Source of the DNA: Dyadobacter subterraneus
GTDB taxonomy: Bacteria; Bacteroidota; Bacteroidia; Cytophagales; Spirosomataceae
Reading direction: 5' to 3'
Assembly (NCBI RefSeq): GCF_015221875.1
Contig: NZ_JACYGY010000002.1
Coordinates: 867,573-931,572 of the forward strand
DNA: 64,000 nucleotides
In this document: positions 63,443 to 64,000 of the stretch, in pieces
Layout of the letters: each line of letters opens with the position of its first letter
Numbering within the stretch: position 1 is the stretch's first letter
The notes under the pieces: generated by a model
Told to the model about the DNA's origin: nothing
The model's input: the letters and a program-made list of their open reading frames with translations, nothing else
The model's database searches: none
Position numbers and translations under genes: made by a program

Positions 63443-63751
63443 TTGGATAAGGAAGGCGATATTTTATATTTCGACCCATTTTATTTCAAAAATGGGAATA
63501 AGTCAAAACCTAAATATTTTATTATTTTGAAGGTGATTGAGGGTAAAGCGCTATTGGCAAGTTTACCTTCCAGTTTAGATTTTCGTCCCTCTACTTTTCT
63601 TGACAACCATGGAGGTATAGAAATTCCGGAAGCATCTTTTAACTGTTATATTTTTCAGGCGAACTATAAGGTAACCACAAATAACTGGGCATTTCCACTC
63701 GATACCTATGTTTACGGACAACAAATTGATGAATATGAAATCAGTATTTGA
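63443..63751 (+). CDS. Small protein downstream of the Panacea gene, putative toxin partner
   Basis: A 102-residue protein starting at TTG 63443, 6 bp after the Panacea gene stop; no better start is present. The beginning (GDILYFDPFYFKNGNKSKPK, then YFIILKVIEGKALLASLPSS) has the beta-strand/loop pattern of the SH3-like PemK/MazF fold (GDI..DP....KxRP..II), but the conserved arginine of MazF is replaced by lysine and the match is weak. The remainder has IEIPEASFNCYIFQANYK and ends EYEISI. Known family not identified. The tight spacing and tandem orientation suggest one unit. It could equally be an unrelated small adaptor. Confidence 0.55.
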   Translation: MDKEGDILYFDPFYFKNGNKSKPKYFIILKVIEGKALLASLPSSLDFRPSTFLDNHGGIEIPEASFNCYIFQANYKVTTNNWAFPLDTYVYGQQIDEYEISI

Positions 63752-63885
63752 AGGATATTTATCCTGTTGAAGGCCTGGATTATAAAATAATTGGAATCCT
63801 GTTAATTAGTGAATTTGAAAAGTTGATAAGTTGTTTTAAAAATTCTGCTAATGTAAAGCGGAAATTTAAAAGGCTTTTATAGTTA

Positions 63886-64000
63886 TTAGGATGTTTGATT
63901 TATTTCCACATAAACCGGACACTCAACACTATGCGCACCAGGCAAATACCCGGTGCTCATTAAAAATTCATTCACAATTTCGCCACCCACAAATTTGAAA
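63886..64000 (-). CDS. tag: DNA-3-methyladenine glycosylase I, C-terminal fragment (cut by window end)
   Basis: On the minus strand the frame is open from the window end and stops at TAA 63886-63888. The visible C-terminus reads FKFVGGEIVNEF then LMSTGYLPGAHSVECPVYVE. Tag enzymes have FKFVG at this place, and the H-x3-C pair (HSVEC) matches the C-terminal zinc ligands (His175/Cys179 in E. coli Tag). The remainder of the gene lies outside the window. Tag removes 3-methyladenine from DNA. Identification probable from about 37 residues. Confidence 0.72.
   Translation of the reverse strand, partial: FKFVGGEIVNEFLMSTGYLPGAHSVECPVYVEINQTS

Noticed and set aside
1..64000. tRNA, rRNA, transposase or phage genes
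   Set aside because: I looked for T-loop patterns (GGTTCRANTCC), conserved rRNA stretches and transposase, integrase or phage structural motifs on both strands and saw none that held up; a dedicated tRNA/rRNA scan would be decisive.

Overview
The window looks like a piece of a Bacteroidota chromosome, most likely order Cytophagales (Dyadobacter/Spirosoma-like). That placement is inferred from gene content and signals; no database was searched. Supporting signs are upstream TTTG / TAnnTTTG promoter pairs, mostly weak Shine-Dalgarno sequences, a TonB-dependent receptor with an N-terminal carboxypeptidase-D-like domain, several beta-barrel outer-membrane proteins, MnmD, a penicillin-binding protein 1C and an AT-leaning composition. 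Nearly all of the sequence is ordinary chromosomal coding DNA. There is no rRNA, no tRNA, no CRISPR array, no prophage and no insertion sequence that I could see.

Layout. 1-6.2 kb: 3' part of der, a small secreted protein, an FAH-family hydrolase, an unpaired Xre/MbcA/ParS-type antitoxin and uvrA. 6.3-10.0 kb (minus strand): a conserved hypothetical, then a nicotinamidase-like hydrolase, a PAP2 phosphatase and a GT39-type glycosyltransferase in one run. 10.4-13.5 kb: a GT2 glycosyltransferase, a DUF5672 protein and an OmpA-family protein, converging on tpiA. 14.6-21.7 kb: a retropepsin/PDZ protein, mnmD, gmhA, a Nudix hydrolase and a large SNF2 helicase with two SWIM zinc fingers. 21.7-30.1 kb: RidA, a glycerophosphodiesterase, a PfkB kinase, a DUF5618-like protein, cysS, an M28 lipoprotein peptidase and pbpC. 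30.5-38.4 kb: glpK, a DnaQ-type exonuclease and a nuoKLMN block with its own promoter. 38.6-46.6 kb: a FlaA1/CapD-like dehydratase, a secreted esterase, an SDR, an alpha/beta hydrolase, a CBS protein, nadK, a dipeptide epimerase and a translationally coupled oxoamine-synthase-like enzyme. 46.6-51.4 kb: tatC, pdhA, recF and manC. 51.7-64 kb: a TonB receptor, upp, two barrel-type surface proteins flanking nadC, recQ, a Panacea-domain/small-protein pair and the C-terminus of tag.

The genes are mainly housekeeping: DNA repair (uvrA, recF, recQ, tag), respiration and central metabolism (nuoKLMN, pdhA, tpiA, glpK), cofactors (nadK, nadC), tRNA modification or charging (mnmD, cysS), and envelope biogenesis (pbpC, gmhA, manC, glycosyltransferases, OmpA, tatC).

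The most interesting structures are non-coding or recombinational. (1) A 348/349-bp tandem duplication spans the recF 3' end, the spacer and the manC 3' end; all 12 coding substitutions between the copies are synonymous, which points to recombination between divergent functional alleles rather than a local duplication that drifted. (2) A perfect 17-bp inverted repeat after nadC contains the likely start codon of the next gene. (3) Three intergenic loci carry runs of tiny palindromes whose arm sequences change while pairing is kept, next to a recurring ATATTT..TA..AAA core. (4) The right end holds a Panacea (DUF4065) antitoxin-like gene with a small, unclassified partner.
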